NCBI RefSeq assembly: GCF_008831545.1
Contig: NZ_CP044523.1
Location: forward strand, 1,054,001 to 1,118,000
DNA from: Halorussus halophilus
GTDB lineage: Archaea; Halobacteriota; Halobacteria; Halobacteriales; Haladaptataceae
Reading direction: 5' to 3'
DNA: 64,000 nt
Made by a program: the position numbers and the translations under genes. Numbering within the stretch: position 1 is the first letter of the stretch; every line of letters begins with the position of its first letter. The notes under the pieces are model-generated. The model saw nothing but the letters and a program-made list of their open reading frames with translations. It was not told the DNA's origin and searched no databases. Shown here piece after piece: positions 17,626 to 26,112 of the stretch.

Positions 17626-17998
17626 CTCGAAAATCGAGTGCACGCAAGACGGAACGTCTTGCCCTCGCAAACAATCGGCCCAACGCGGGCCCTCGCAAAC
17701 TTCTGACGGAACAACTGGCTTCGAGCGACTGCTATTCCTACGTCTCGAACCCGGCTACACAATCACCAGCAACGAACACTAGCTTAGCAATCCTCAGCGC
17801 GCGCCAGAGGCGCGCGCTCTGCGGAGCGGTAGTCGCGGTGCTGTGCGGTAGTCGCACCAACGCACCGAAGACGCGAGAAATCTGGACGCGTTGCGTCCAG
17901 ATTCCTCCGCGTCGCTTTTTTGATCCACATTTTTTGGAGGAGGGTGGCAATGCGCGCCGGAGGCGCGCACAGCCACCCGACGAGAAAAAAGGTGGTCT
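17626..17998. repeat. Non-coding array of perfect hairpins after tRNA-Leu
   Basis: No gene is seen in 373 bases. Stems are: CACTCGA/TCGAGTG at 17624-17640; GCAAGAC/GTCTTGC at 17644-17662; AGCGCGCGCC/GGCGCGCGCT with loop AGA at 17796-17818; AATCTGGACGC/GCGTCCAGATT with loop GTT at 17879-17903; TGCGCGCC/GGCGCGCA with loop GGA at 17951-17969; and CCACC/GGTGG at 17973-17995. The tRNA 3' end CCCTCGCA recurs at 17662 and 17690. The last hairpin could end the MATE message. It has an exact 23-base relative at 48307. Confidence 0.7.
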
Positions 17999-19417
17999 CT
18001 AATCATCAGCAGGCACGTTCGCTTTCTGCCCGCGAACGTCAGCGTCCCGCCACGTGCCGCGCTTGAACCAGAGAACCGCGACGACGGCACCGATGGCGTT
18101 CGAGACGACGAACGCCCACCAGATGCCGGTCTGGTCCATGCCCAAGTACTGCGTGTTCACCCACGCGACCGGCAGGCGAATGATGCCGAGCATGAGGATG
18201 GCGAGCGCCGCGGCGACCATCGTCTTCCCCGCACCGCGGAACGCGCCGGTGTAAGCTCGCATCACGCCGATAGCGCCGAACGTCGGCGCGACGTAGCGGA
18301 GGAACGTCGCACCCGCCTCGATGACTTCGGGGTTGTCGGTGAACACTGCTACGACCGGTTGTGCGAACAGCCAGATGAGGACCGCCATCACGGAGAGGAC
18401 GGTCAGCATCACTTTCGCGGCGAAGTCGCTCGCGGCGGCCGCGCGGTCGGGTTTGCCCGCGCCGATGTTCTGTCCGGCCATCGTCTCCACGCCGCGTGCC
18501 ACTGCGATGGCGGGCAGGAAGATGACCGAGAAGACGCGCGTGCCGATACCGAACGCGGCGACGACAGTCGTCGGGAACAGACCGACAACGACCATCAGTA
18601 GGTTGATGGAGAGCGCGCGACCCGTCCCCTCTATGGAGGCCGGGACGCCGATGGTGAGCAGTTTCTTGAAGTACGAGAGGTCTGGCTTCATCTGGTCGAG
18701 GTGAATCTGGACGCCGCGCTTGCCTCGGAGCATGATGCCGAGTCCCACGAGCATCGCGAGTCCGCGCGAGAACACCGTGGCGATGGCCGCGCCTTCGATG
18801 CCACGGGCCGCGAACGGACCCCACCCGAAGATGAGGATGGGGTCCAGAATCACGTTCAGGACGACGGTGCCGAACATGACGACCATCGGGGTGATGGTGT
18901 CGCCGTAGCCTCGCATCAGTGAGACGAACACGAAGAAGCCAAACATGAACGCGATGCCCAGCGAGATGACTTGCATGTACGCCTCCGCGCGCGGTAGCAC
19001 GTCCGGCGAGGCCCCGAGGAACGACAGGAAGTTCCCGACGAAGAAGTAGCCGAACCCACCGAGTACTAGCGACGCGAGGAACGAGAACGTCACCGTCTGT
19101 GAGGCGGCGTACTCGGCCTCTTCCTCCTCGCCAGCGCCGACGTGCTGGGCGACGAGGATGCTGCCTGCGACGGAGAGTCCCATCCCGAGCGCGATGAGCA
19201 GGAACACCATCGGGAACGCGAAGCTAATCGCGGCGAGTGCGTTCGTGCTGTACTGGCCGAGCCAGAAGGTGTCCGCGAGGTTGTAGGCCGTCTGGAGCAG
19301 GTTCGTGATGACGATAGGCAGCGACAGGTAGAACAGCGGCCACCCGATACCGCCCTCGGTGAGGTCCAGTTCCTCTTGACCTTTGAAGAGGCCGTTCAGT
19401 CGCCCGCGGAGACTCAC
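17999..19417 (-). CDS. MATE family multidrug efflux transporter
   Basis: A 472-residue membrane protein with about twelve hydrophobic helices in two MatE halves. It has the N-terminal FYLSLPIVITNLLQTAYNLAD and the repeat motif GMGLSVAGSILVAQHVGAG. MATE proteins export drugs or metabolites in exchange for Na+ or H+. The GTG start (19417) overlaps the TetR stop by four bases, a translationally coupled regulator-pump pair. Substrate and coupling ion cannot be told from sequence. Confidence 0.93.
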   Translation of the reverse strand: MSLRGRLNGLFKGQEELDLTEGGIGWPLFYLSLPIVITNLLQTAYNLADTFWLGQYSTNALAAISFAFPMVFLLIALGMGLSVAGSILVAQHVGAGEEEEAEYAASQTVTFSFLASLVLGGFGYFFVGNFLSFLGASPDVLPRAEAYMQVISLGIAFMFGFFVFVSLMRGYGDTITPMVVMFGTVVLNVILDPILIFGWGPFAARGIEGAAIATVFSRGLAMLVGLGIMLRGKRGVQIHLDQMKPDLSYFKKLLTIGVPASIEGTGRALSINLLMVVVGLFPTTVVAAFGIGTRVFSVIFLPAIAVARGVETMAGQNIGAGKPDRAAAASDFAAKVMLTVLSVMAVLIWLFAQPVVAVFTDNPEVIEAGATFLRYVAPTFGAIGVMRAYTGAFRGAGKTMVAAALAILMLGIIRLPVAWVNTQYLGMDQTGIWWAFVVSNAIGAVVAVLWFKRGTWRDADVRGQKANVPADD

Positions 19418-20076
19418 TGGGAATCGTCCTCCGAATCGTCTTCGAACTCACCCTCAAGTCCGCGCCCGAATCCCACTTCTCGGTCACTATCGGCCGCCAA
19501 CAAGTCCTGTTCGAGGTAGGTCGCCAGCGTTCGGCGGGCCGCCGCGAGCGAGTGGTTTGTCGCGACGCGACGCGTGTGGGCGCCGTTGACCACCGTCACG
19601 AGGAAGTCCGCCGTCTCGTCGGGGTCCACGCCGTCTCGGAAGACCCCAGACTCGACTCCCTCAGAAACGGCCTCACGAAGCAGGTCCGAAAAGTAGGCGT
19701 CGAACTCCGCGAGTCGCTCGCGGAACTGCTCGTCGTACGGTGCCTGTGCCTTTATCTCCAACATCGCCGTCTCGAAGTCCCTGTCAGCGTCGTGGTTCGG
19801 GCCGCCCAACGTCGCGTCGAGGAGCGTGGTCAGTCTGTCGAGTGGGTCCTCGGCGTCGGTATCGACGCGGTTCTGGAATCGTTCGAAGAGGTGGTCCAAG
19901 AAGGCGAGCAAGAGGTCTTGTTTCGTGTCGTAGTGGTAGTGCAGCGACGACTTGCTCGTCTTCGAGTGGTCGGCGATGTCCTGCATCGTCAGCCCTGCGT
20001 AGCCGTGTTCGCAGAGCGCGCAGTACGTCGCGCGCATGATATCGTCGGTCGTTTGGTCCGCGGTGCGTTGGCTCAC
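19414..20076 (-). CDS. TetR/AcrR family regulator of the MATE pump
   Basis: A 220-residue protein with an N-terminal TetR HTH (IMRATYCALCEHGYAGLTMQDI, in two parts, then KTSKSSLHYHYDTKQDLL). The C-terminal domain is variable and ligand-binding. The acidic tail EDDSEDDSQ is typical of halophiles. It precedes and overlaps the MATE gene, and a palindrome sits just before its start. Self-repression and drug-induced release of the efflux operon are the likely logic. Confidence 0.93.
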   Translation of the reverse strand: MSQRTADQTTDDIMRATYCALCEHGYAGLTMQDIADHSKTSKSSLHYHYDTKQDLLLAFLDHLFERFQNRVDTDAEDPLDRLTTLLDATLGGPNHDADRDFETAMLEIKAQAPYDEQFRERLAEFDAYFSDLLREAVSEGVESGVFRDGVDPDETADFLVTVVNGAHTRRVATNHSLAAARRTLATYLEQDLLAADSDREVGFGRGLEGEFEDDSEDDSQ

Positions 20077-20085
20077 TATCGAAAC

Positions 20086-20103
20086 TGACTGGCTGGTCAG
20101 TCA
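20086..20103 (-). promoter_or_regulatory. Candidate TetR operator
   Basis: The 18-base inverted repeat TGACTGNNNNNNCAGTCA lies 10-27 bases upstream of the TetR ATG (20076). The position over the start region and the half-site geometry suit a TetR dimer. Confidence 0.55.
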
Positions 20104-20184
20104 AGTAGCTTCGGAAAGCAGAACTTATCGAGTAGCCACTTGTGGGCATCACTGCACAGAAGGCGAGCGTAGTGGCTGTCGCCG

Positions 20185-20976
20185 CTACAGCAACTGCGCC
20201 GGTTCCGTCTCTAACGAACCGAACCGCTCCGAAAGCGCCGACACACGCTCGGAGATTTGGTCCGGTTCGTGCGAGTCCGTCCCGGCGACGAACTCGACCT
20301 CTCGCTCTCGAAGCGTGGACAGAAACGTCGCGCTGGGATGAAACTCGCCGACCCCGTCCCGCAGTACCCGGCCCGCGTTGATTTCGGGAACCGTTCGCGA
20401 GCGAGCGAACGCGTCGGCCACCTGTTCGTAGTGGTCAGTCGTCGAGTAACCGCGAAGTTCGGGCGTCCGCTCGACCAAATCGACGTGCGCGGCGACGTCG
20501 AACAGTTCAGACTCGACGAGCGAGACCAGTCGGTCGTAGTAGTCGTCCACGACCGCGCTTCGTTCACGCTCCGAGAGATTTTCGTAGGGAGAGCCACGCT
20601 GGACGTTCTCCCCATCAATCCGATGCACGCTCCCGATGGCGTAGTCGAAGTTCGCCTGGCCGAGAAACGCCTCGATGTCGTCCTCGTCGCGGGGGGCGTA
20701 GTCCACTTCGACCGCGTCGTAGATTTCGAGGTCGTACTGCTCGCGGAGTAGTTCGATGCCTTCCCTGCGGAGTTCGTACGTCGCGTCGAGGTTGATACCG
20801 TGGGCGCGCTTGCCTTCCTGCAACCAGTCTCGCTGGGAGACGTTGCAGTGGTCGGCGAAGCCAATGCCGTCGAGTCCGGCGTCGGCGGCGACCATCCGAG
20901 TCATCATCGTTCCGTCCGAGTAGTTCGAGTGGACGTGATAGTCGTGTTTGACGGAGGAGTCCTGCGTGACGGACAC
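20185..20976 (-). CDS. PHP-domain phosphoesterase (HisJ-like)
   Basis: The PHP metal-binding motifs are clear: HVHSNYSDG near the start, GFADHCNV, an EVDY motif and AGTDSHEP near the end. HisJ-type enzymes hydrolyse histidinol phosphate, but other PHP proteins act on other phosphoesters. The start GTG 20976 gives 263 residues with the first motif about ten residues in, as usual. The longer open frame to 21312 runs through the divergent DUF309 gene and is an artefact. No other his gene is nearby. Confidence 0.85.
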   Translation of the reverse strand: MSVTQDSSVKHDYHVHSNYSDGTMMTRMVAADAGLDGIGFADHCNVSQRDWLQEGKRAHGINLDATYELRREGIELLREQYDLEIYDAVEVDYAPRDEDDIEAFLGQANFDYAIGSVHRIDGENVQRGSPYENLSERERSAVVDDYYDRLVSLVESELFDVAAHVDLVERTPELRGYSTTDHYEQVADAFARSRTVPEINAGRVLRDGVGEFHPSATFLSTLREREVEFVAGTDSHEPDQISERVSALSERFGSLETEPAQLL

Positions 20977-21051
20977 GCTTCGTGGTTCTGTTGGGTCAGT
21001 GATAGTGGTTTGGGTCGATGGAATTACCCTCGTCGCGACTCGATTGGCGGT

Positions 21052-21540
21052 ATGGACGACCACACGACCGACCCGAGCGTCGGTCCGCCGCCGAGAGACC
21101 GGCAACCGATGGGGTGGCTTCCGGCCGAGGGTCGCTGGGAACACGACACACTCCGCCGAGCGACGGTCCACGGCGTCCGCCTGTTCAACTCGGGCGAGTT
21201 TCACGAGTCTCACGACTGCTTCGAAGACGAGTGGTACAACTACGGCAACGGCACCACCGAGAGCGCCTTCCTCCACGGGATGGTGCAGGTCGCGGCAGGC
21301 GCGTACAAGCACTTCGACTTCGAAGACGACGCTGGGATGCGCTCGTTGTTCGAGACGGCCTTGCAGTATCTGGCTGGCGTGCCGAACGACTTCTACGGAG
21401 TCGATTTGTTGGACGTACGAGCGACGATGACGAACGCCTTAGAGGACCCGACGGTACTAGAGGGGTGGCAGATTGAGTTGGACGGCAACGTCCCGACTGC
21501 CGACAAATCTGACTTCGCGTACGCCGAAGCGTTAGAGTAA
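21052..21540 (+). CDS. DUF309 family protein
   Basis: A 162-residue helical protein. The family core is present: [18 protein letters not shown] followed by [19 protein letters not shown]309 proteins are small all-helical proteins with conserved His and Glu; function is not established. ATG 21052 is chosen because the extension before it reads into the divergent promoter region. Confidence 0.85.
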   Translation: MDDHTTDPSVGPPPRDRQPMGWLPAEGRWEHDTLRRATVHGVRLFNSGEFHESHDCFEDEWYNYGNGTTESAFLHGMVQVAAGAYKHFDFEDDAGMRSLFETALQYLAGVPNDFYGVDLLDVRATMTNALEDPTVLEGWQIELDGNVPTADKSDFAYAEALE

Positions 21541-21587
21541 TTCCACACGAGGCGTGCTACCATTTCACTACTCAAGGACAATAGATA

Positions 21588-21625
21588 ACTTATATAGTCT
21601 GGGGGTGGCGTTATTGACGTAACGC
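21588..21625 (+). promoter_or_regulatory. TATA box plus inverted repeat before the double winged-helix gene
   Basis: ACTTATATA at 21588-21596 is a strong TATA-like box. The 18-base repeat GCGTTANNNNNNTAACGC at 21608-21625 falls where transcription should begin. A dimeric regulator, possibly the downstream product itself, could bind there. Confidence 0.5.
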
Positions 21626-21701
21626 AAGTGCAACGGACCAGCAGAGTGCCATCGCAGGCGACCTCGCGGTGCACGTTCACGCAAACGGAGACGATACAAC
21701 G

Positions 21702-22388
21702 ATGACGACGACCGACAACCGACACGACTGCACGGTAGCAGACTCCGGTCTCGCCGGGACCACCGACGCCTCTCTCGACACGATATTCACCACGCTCGCG
21801 GACCGGCGCTGTCGAGCGGTCGTTCGCCACTTGGTCGGTATGGACGCTCGTTCGGTCGGGTTCGAAGACCTCGCGCGGGCCTTGGCGACAGACCCTGACG
21901 GCCCCGCCGAAGTCGAGCGTGCAGAGACGTTGCTCCACCACTCGTTGCTCCCGCGTCTCGGCGACGCCGGGTTCGTCGAGCACGACACCGAGTGCGGCGT
22001 CGTCCACTACACTAGCGACGCCGACCTTGAGACGGCCCTCGACGCTGTCCAGCGGTTCGCAGACGGCGACCCACCGGTCGCGCTGGATACTCTCCTCGAA
22101 CTGCTCGCCGACGACAGTCGGCGCTGTGCGCTCCGCACGCTGTTAGTCCACGAGGAGTTGACGCTCCCGGACCTCGCCGACGAGGTAACCGTCGAGCGAG
22201 AGGAGCGACCGCTCACCCAAATCGACCCCCAAACCGTCCTCCAGACGTATCTGTCGCTGTACCACACACACGTCCCGCGCTTGACCGACGCCGGACTCGC
22301 GGTGTACGACCAAGAACACGACCTCGTCGCGGCGACCGAGTTGGGACTCGCGCTCACCGACCCGATTCGAACCCTCTGCGAAGGCTAA
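21702..22388 (+). CDS. Protein with two DUF7344-type winged-helix domains
   Basis: From ATG 21702 the protein has 228 residues. Two similar units follow each other: LDTIFTTLADRRCRAVVRHL (about residues 25-110) and LDTLLELLADDSRRCALRTLL (about 125-225). Both end in a wing with the LxxxGxxxxD pattern. This is the haloarchaeal DUF7344 winged-helix arrangement, presumed DNA-binding. A possible GTG start at 21669 exists, but the ATG fits better. It could bind the inverted repeat in its own promoter. Confidence 0.75.
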   Translation: MTTTDNRHDCTVADSGLAGTTDASLDTIFTTLADRRCRAVVRHLVGMDARSVGFEDLARALATDPDGPAEVERAETLLHHSLLPRLGDAGFVEHDTECGVVHYTSDADLETALDAVQRFADGDPPVALDTLLELLADDSRRCALRTLLVHEELTLPDLADEVTVEREERPLTQIDPQTVLQTYLSLYHTHVPRLTDAGLAVYDQEHDLVAATELGLALTDPIRTLCEG

Positions 22389-22430
22389 TTTTCGAAACGC
22401 TCAAGGACGAGTCGTCCCGCCATTCGGGCG

Positions 22431-23228
22431 ATGCGAATTGAGCAGTTGGGCGACGGGTCGCCGGAGATTGCGGTCGTGGCCGCTATCCACGGCGACGAAC
22501 CCTGTGGCGTCCACGCAGTCGAGCAGTTACTCGCCGAGTCGCCCGCCGTCGAGCGACCGGTGAAGTTCATCGTGGCGAACGAAGTGGCCCTCGAACGGGA
22601 CGTTCGGTACACCGACACTGACCTCAACCGCGCGTTCCCCGGCGACTCGACGGCCGAGGCCCACGAAGAGCGACTGGCGTCGGACCTCGCGCGCGAAATC
22701 CGTGACTGCACCACGCTGGCGCTCCATTCCACGCAGTCGCACGCCGACCCGTTCGCGTTGGTCGATACGGTCGATGCAGTCGCTCGTTCTATCTGCCCCC
22801 ACCTCCCTGTCTCCGTACTCGTCGAGACGGAGGCCGAGAGCGACGGCCGACTCATCGAGTACCCTCACACGGTCGAAGTCGAGTGTGGCCTGCAAGGTTC
22901 CGAACAGGCCGCGGAGAACGCTGTCGAGTTGACCCGTGCTTTCCTCGAAGCTACCGGCGCACTCACCGGGAAGGAGCCTGTCGCGGGCGACGACCGCGAC
23001 GAAGTGGCGGTCTACCACCTCGGGCGACCGATTCCGAAACGCGAGGCCGACGAGTACGACGTGTTCGTCGAGAACTTCCGCCGCGTCGATGCTGGTGAAC
23101 CGTTCGCCGCCGCTGACGGCGACGAACTCGTCGCCGAGGAAGCGTTCTATCCGGTTCTGATGTCGCCGTACGGCTACGAGAACGTCTTCGGCTATCGCGG
23201 CGAGCGCATCGGCGTGTTGGATGCCTGA
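22431..23228 (+). CDS. Succinylglutamate desuccinylase/aspartoacylase family hydrolase
   Basis: A 265-residue zinc carboxypeptidase-like enzyme. The zinc site is AAIHGDEPCG (His and Glu), with TDTDLNRAFPG and LALHST supplying further catalytic residues. Members remove acyl groups from amino acids or act on related amides; the substrate cannot be read here. It starts 42 bases after the winged-helix gene, so the two may share a message. Confidence 0.85.
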   Translation: MRIEQLGDGSPEIAVVAAIHGDEPCGVHAVEQLLAESPAVERPVKFIVANEVALERDVRYTDTDLNRAFPGDSTAEAHEERLASDLAREIRDCTTLALHSTQSHADPFALVDTVDAVARSICPHLPVSVLVETEAESDGRLIEYPHTVEVECGLQGSEQAAENAVELTRAFLEATGALTGKEPVAGDDRDEVAVYHLGRPIPKREADEYDVFVENFRRVDAGEPFAAADGDELVAEEAFYPVLMSPYGYENVFGYRGERIGVLDA

Positions 23229-23313
23229 GAGTAAGCACCAGTCGGTACGTCGATTTCTCTGACCGAGCTACAATACACTACTCGCACCGAAAACCGCGGG
23301 AAAAGATAGGTAG

Positions 23314-24075
23314 TTACTCTTCCGGTTCGCCTTCGTCCTCGTCGTCACCGAGGAGGTCGAGTTCGGTGAGGTAGTCGTTGACCTCGTCGTCGGTGAGTTC
23401 GATGAACGACTCGGTCTCGGCATCGACGGTCGCCACGCCGACACCCTCGGGGGCGAGTTCGTCGTCGTTGACCGTACCGAGTGCCTTCAGTGCGAGTTCG
23501 ACCCCACCGTCGAGATCCATCGACTCGCTGTAGTTCGATTCGAGGTAGTCCTGAATCTCGCCGCGGTCCGCGCCGACTGCGAGCGCCTTCCACTCGTAGG
23601 GCGTGCCGCTCGGGTCCGTCTCGTAGAGGCGCGGTTCGCCGTTCTCGATGCCGCCGATGATGAGCGCGACGCCGAACGGGCGCGCGCCGCCGACCTGCGT
23701 GTACTGCTGGATGTGGTCGGTGACGTCCTTCGTCAGCGTCTCGACGCCGATTGGCTCGCCGTAGCGCAGGCGGTTGACCTGTGCTTGTCGGCGCGCGAAG
23801 TCGATGAGCTGGCGGGCGTCGGCGACGTGACCCGCGGACGCGATGCCGATGTGGTCGTCTGCCTTGTGAATCTTCTCGACGCTGGTGCGCTCCATCAGCG
23901 GCGAGCGGATGCGCTTGTCTACTGCGAGGACGACCCCGCCCTCGGTTCGAACACCGATGCTCGCGGTCCCTCGTTTGACTGCCTCGCGGGCGTACTCGAC
24001 TTGGTAGAGTCGGCCGTCCGGCGAGAAGATGGTAATCCCACGGTCGTAAGCCTGTTGTTGGGCTTGTCCCTGCAT
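23314..24075 (-). CDS. psmA: Proteasome subunit alpha
   Basis: Forms the outer heptameric rings of the 20S core proteasome that gate substrate entry. It has the classical N-terminus YDRGITIFSPDGRLYQVEYA, the alpha-specific motif KRGTASIGVRT and the DDHIGIASAGHVADAR region. The length, 253 residues, is normal, with an acidic C-terminal tail. The start is four bases after the rnp2 stop: the cluster joins RNA processing with proteolysis, as in many archaea. Confidence 0.97.
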   Translation of the reverse strand: MQGQAQQQAYDRGITIFSPDGRLYQVEYAREAVKRGTASIGVRTEGGVVLAVDKRIRSPLMERTSVEKIHKADDHIGIASAGHVADARQLIDFARRQAQVNRLRYGEPIGVETLTKDVTDHIQQYTQVGGARPFGVALIIGGIENGEPRLYETDPSGTPYEWKALAVGADRGEIQDYLESNYSESMDLDGGVELALKALGTVNDDELAPEGVGVATVDAETESFIELTDDEVNDYLTELDLLGDDEDEGEPEE

Positions 24076-24079
24076 AGTA

Positions 24080-24559
24080 TCACTCGAAATCGAGTTCCGT
24101 CGCGCCTACGAACGCCCCGTCGGTTCGCACGTCGAAGAGTCCGTCTCGGGAGACGGCGGTGCGCTGGGCGTCCTCGAACACGACTTTTCTCTCGTCCGAA
24201 AGTTGGCCGCCTCGTCGTAAATACTTTTCTTCACAGGCACGTACCGTACCGCTTATGCCCTTGACGCGTAGGCCCACCTCGTCGCCGTGTATGCCGTCGA
24301 TGCAGGCCAGCGCGGCGCGGGCCTCTTCGACGTGACCGTGACGAACGCGCACGATTGCCTCGCCGGTGCCGTCCGCGAAGTCGAACTGTAACACCGAGAG
24401 GTCGGCGTCCGCGCTTCCAGCGTCGCCTAACAGGTTCTGCGCGGCGAACCAGATGCTGCGCTGGAAATCGCGCCGCGAGAACTCCGCGTCGGGCCACGCT
24501 TCGAGCGCGACGGCGAGATACCGCCAACGCGGCCGGAGATGCTTGGGGAGATGTTTCAT
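24080..24559 (-). CDS. rnp2: RNase P protein component 2 (Pop5/Rpp14 family)
   Basis: A protein subunit of RNase P, which trims the 5' leader of pre-tRNAs. MKHLPKHLRPRWRYLAVALE is the typical start, and RVRHGHVEEARAALACI the typical mid segment. 159 residues is usual. Archaeal Pop5 works with Rpp30, encoded here at 26096. It is coupled tightly to psmA downstream. Confidence 0.95.
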   Translation of the reverse strand: MKHLPKHLRPRWRYLAVALEAWPDAEFSRRDFQRSIWFAAQNLLGDAGSADADLSVLQFDFADGTGEAIVRVRHGHVEEARAALACIDGIHGDEVGLRVKGISGTVRACEEKYLRRGGQLSDERKVVFEDAQRTAVSRDGLFDVRTDGAFVGATELDFE

Positions 24560-24607
24560 CGGTCAGTTACTCGGGGTTGGAGGAGAGACGGCTTGAAAGA
24601 TGTGTTC

Positions 24608-24856
24608 TCAAATGCCGAGGAGTCTACTGAGGAGGTCCACCGCCGCGACGAGTATCAGAGTGATGCCGACGGCTATCAAGACCCCACCGACGAGCGGTGC
24701 GCTCCGCTCCATCCTCTGCTGGGTATCGGGCCCTCGAACCGGCTCTGTGCGACTGGTCGCCAATCGACTCCACCGACCGTCTGGGTACTGTCGGACGTAG
24801 AAACCACAGTAGATACTCAGAAGACCGCCTCCGATGACGAAGTACGCGGGGTCCAT
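24608..24856 (-). CDS. Small two-helix membrane protein
   Basis: An 82-residue protein with a first helix (AYFVIGGGLLSIYCGFYV), a basic cytoplasmic-type loop with WSRLATSRT, and a second helix near the C-terminus (VGGVLIAVGITLILVA). Family not recognised. It lies 48 bases upstream of rnp2 on the same strand and is probably in the same transcript, although no functional link is evident. Confidence 0.7.
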   Translation of the reverse strand: MDPAYFVIGGGLLSIYCGFYVRQYPDGRWSRLATSRTEPVRGPDTQQRMERSAPLVGGVLIAVGITLILVAAVDLLSRLLGI

Positions 24857-25067
24857 ATCGGGCTGTTAGCTCGAATCGCCTTCGTCTCTTCGGCCAATCG
24901 AGTGACACGAGCGCAACGCGTGAGAGGACAATATCGCCGCTGAACGTGGTCTCGAATGGCCTGCCGTCTCCCCATTCACATGTGTCCTACTGGATAGCTC
25001 AGTCGAACGTGCGTCAAACACCCGTCTGACGAACGTATATGTGCCCTCCCTTCGCAGAGTTCGGAAG

Positions 25068-25226
25068 ATGACTCTCGACCACCTCGACATGGAGGAAGTT
25101 TCCATCGAACTCGAAGCCGAGGAGGTAGACGAACTCGACGACATCGCCTTCGCCAACCACCGAGACAACCGCGATGCCGCGATTCGGTCGCTCCTCGACA
25201 CGTGGCTGAAGAAACGCGACGACTGA
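25068..25226 (+). CDS. Small ribbon-helix-helix-like protein
   Basis: From ATG 25068 the 52-residue protein has a beta strand (EVSIELEAEEVDELDDIA) and two helices (DNRDAAIRSLLDTWL), ending KKRDD. This is the CopG/RHH arrangement, usually a DNA-binding dimer. A TATA-like GTATATG near 25035 fits this start. No toxin gene is adjacent. Confidence 0.65.
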   Translation: MTLDHLDMEEVSIELEAEEVDELDDIAFANHRDNRDAAIRSLLDTWLKKRDD

Positions 25227-25252
25227 AAACGATATTCTGTGCGGTACTGTTC

Positions 25253-25392
25253 GAGACCCGCTACTCCCTACGGTCGTGCGTGTCTCGCTATTCCTTTCTC
25301 ACGGACCGCGTTGCGAATCTCCGCAGGAGATTCGCGGCTCCCGTTCGAGTTTCCGAGACTCGCTACTCCCTACGGTCGTGCGTGTCTCGCTA
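25253..25392. repeat. Direct repeat pair with internal hairpin
   Basis: Two 38-base copies (25253-25290 and 25355-25392) differ at one base; each begins GAGAC and ends GTCTCGCTA, so each can also fold on GAGAC/GTCTC. Between them a perfect hairpin GCGAATCTCC/GGAGATTCGC spans about 25313-25335. The gap from 25227 to 25503 holds no gene. Confidence 0.75.
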
Positions 25393-25503
25393 CTCGCGAT
25401 TTCGCCGGAAGACAAACCGCGTCTCCCGAGCCTTGGGTCACTCCGTTCACCAAGACACCGCTCCGATTCGAGGCCTTCACTCGCGTTGCTCGTTCACGCC
25501 TCG

Positions 25504-26112
25504 CTACTCTCCGCGTTCGGCAACCAACACGCCGACCTGCTCGTGAACAGACTCCACGGCGGTCAGCGAGAACCCGGCGTCGGTGAGCGCGTCGGCCAGA
25601 TGCCCGACCGTCGAGGGGTCGTCTACCTCGGGGCTGTAGAACGGCTCGTCGGGGTCCGGTGTGCCGAAGAACATCACGTCACCCAGCACGAACCGGCGCG
25701 GTTCGAGTTCTGCAATCGCTTCGATGGCTTCGACCTTCTCCTCGTTGCTCAGGTGGTGCATGGCGAAGTTCGAGACTACGATGTCGGCGGACTCGACGTT
25801 GGGTTCGCGGAATCGCCCTTCACCGAACTCGACGTTCTCGAAGCCCTGCTCGGCGGCTTTCTCGCGGGCCTGCTCCATCATGCCGTCGCTGATGTCACGG
25901 CCGAGGACTTTCCCGGCGTCGTCGGCGAGCGCCAGCGCGATAGCTCCCGTGCCAGTACCGAGGTCTACGACGGTGTCGTCCTCGTCGGGGGCGGCGTACT
26001 CCACCACGAGCGAGACGCAGGCGCGGTACTCTTCGGTGTTGTTCTGACTATCGTCGTACTCGCCCGCGATGCTGTCGAAGCGTGAGGCGTGTTCCTCAAG
26101 CGTCTTCTTCAT
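25504..26112 (-). CDS. Class I SAM-dependent methyltransferase
   Basis: A 202-residue methyltransferase with motif I VVDLGTGTGAIALALA, motif II/III around GRDISDGMM and motif IV NFAMHHLS. ATG 26112 is chosen: the longer frame is antisense-like and overlaps rnp3 deeply. With this start the genes overlap by 17 bases, so translation is coupled to rnp3. The substrate is unknown; a tRNA-related target would fit the neighbours but is inference. Confidence 0.88.
   Translation of the reverse strand: MKKTLEEHASRFDSIAGEYDDSQNNTEEYRACVSLVVEYAAPDEDDTVVDLGTGTGAIALALADDAGKVLGRDISDGMMEQAREKAAEQGFENVEFGEGRFREPNVESADIVVSNFAMHHLSNEEKVEAIEAIAELEPRRFVLGDVMFFGTPDPDEPFYSPEVDDPSTVGHLADALTDAGFSLTAVESVHEQVGVLVAERGE

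Noticed and set aside
20977..21312. N-terminal extension of the PHP protein
   Set aside because: It reads through the divergent DUF309 gene and adds no conserved sequence before the first PHP motif.
21551..21562. Shared GCGTGCTACCATTT sequence near 4830 and 21551
   Set aside because: A 14-base match lying in a promoter region in one case and after a stop in the other; too short and inconsistent to call a motif.
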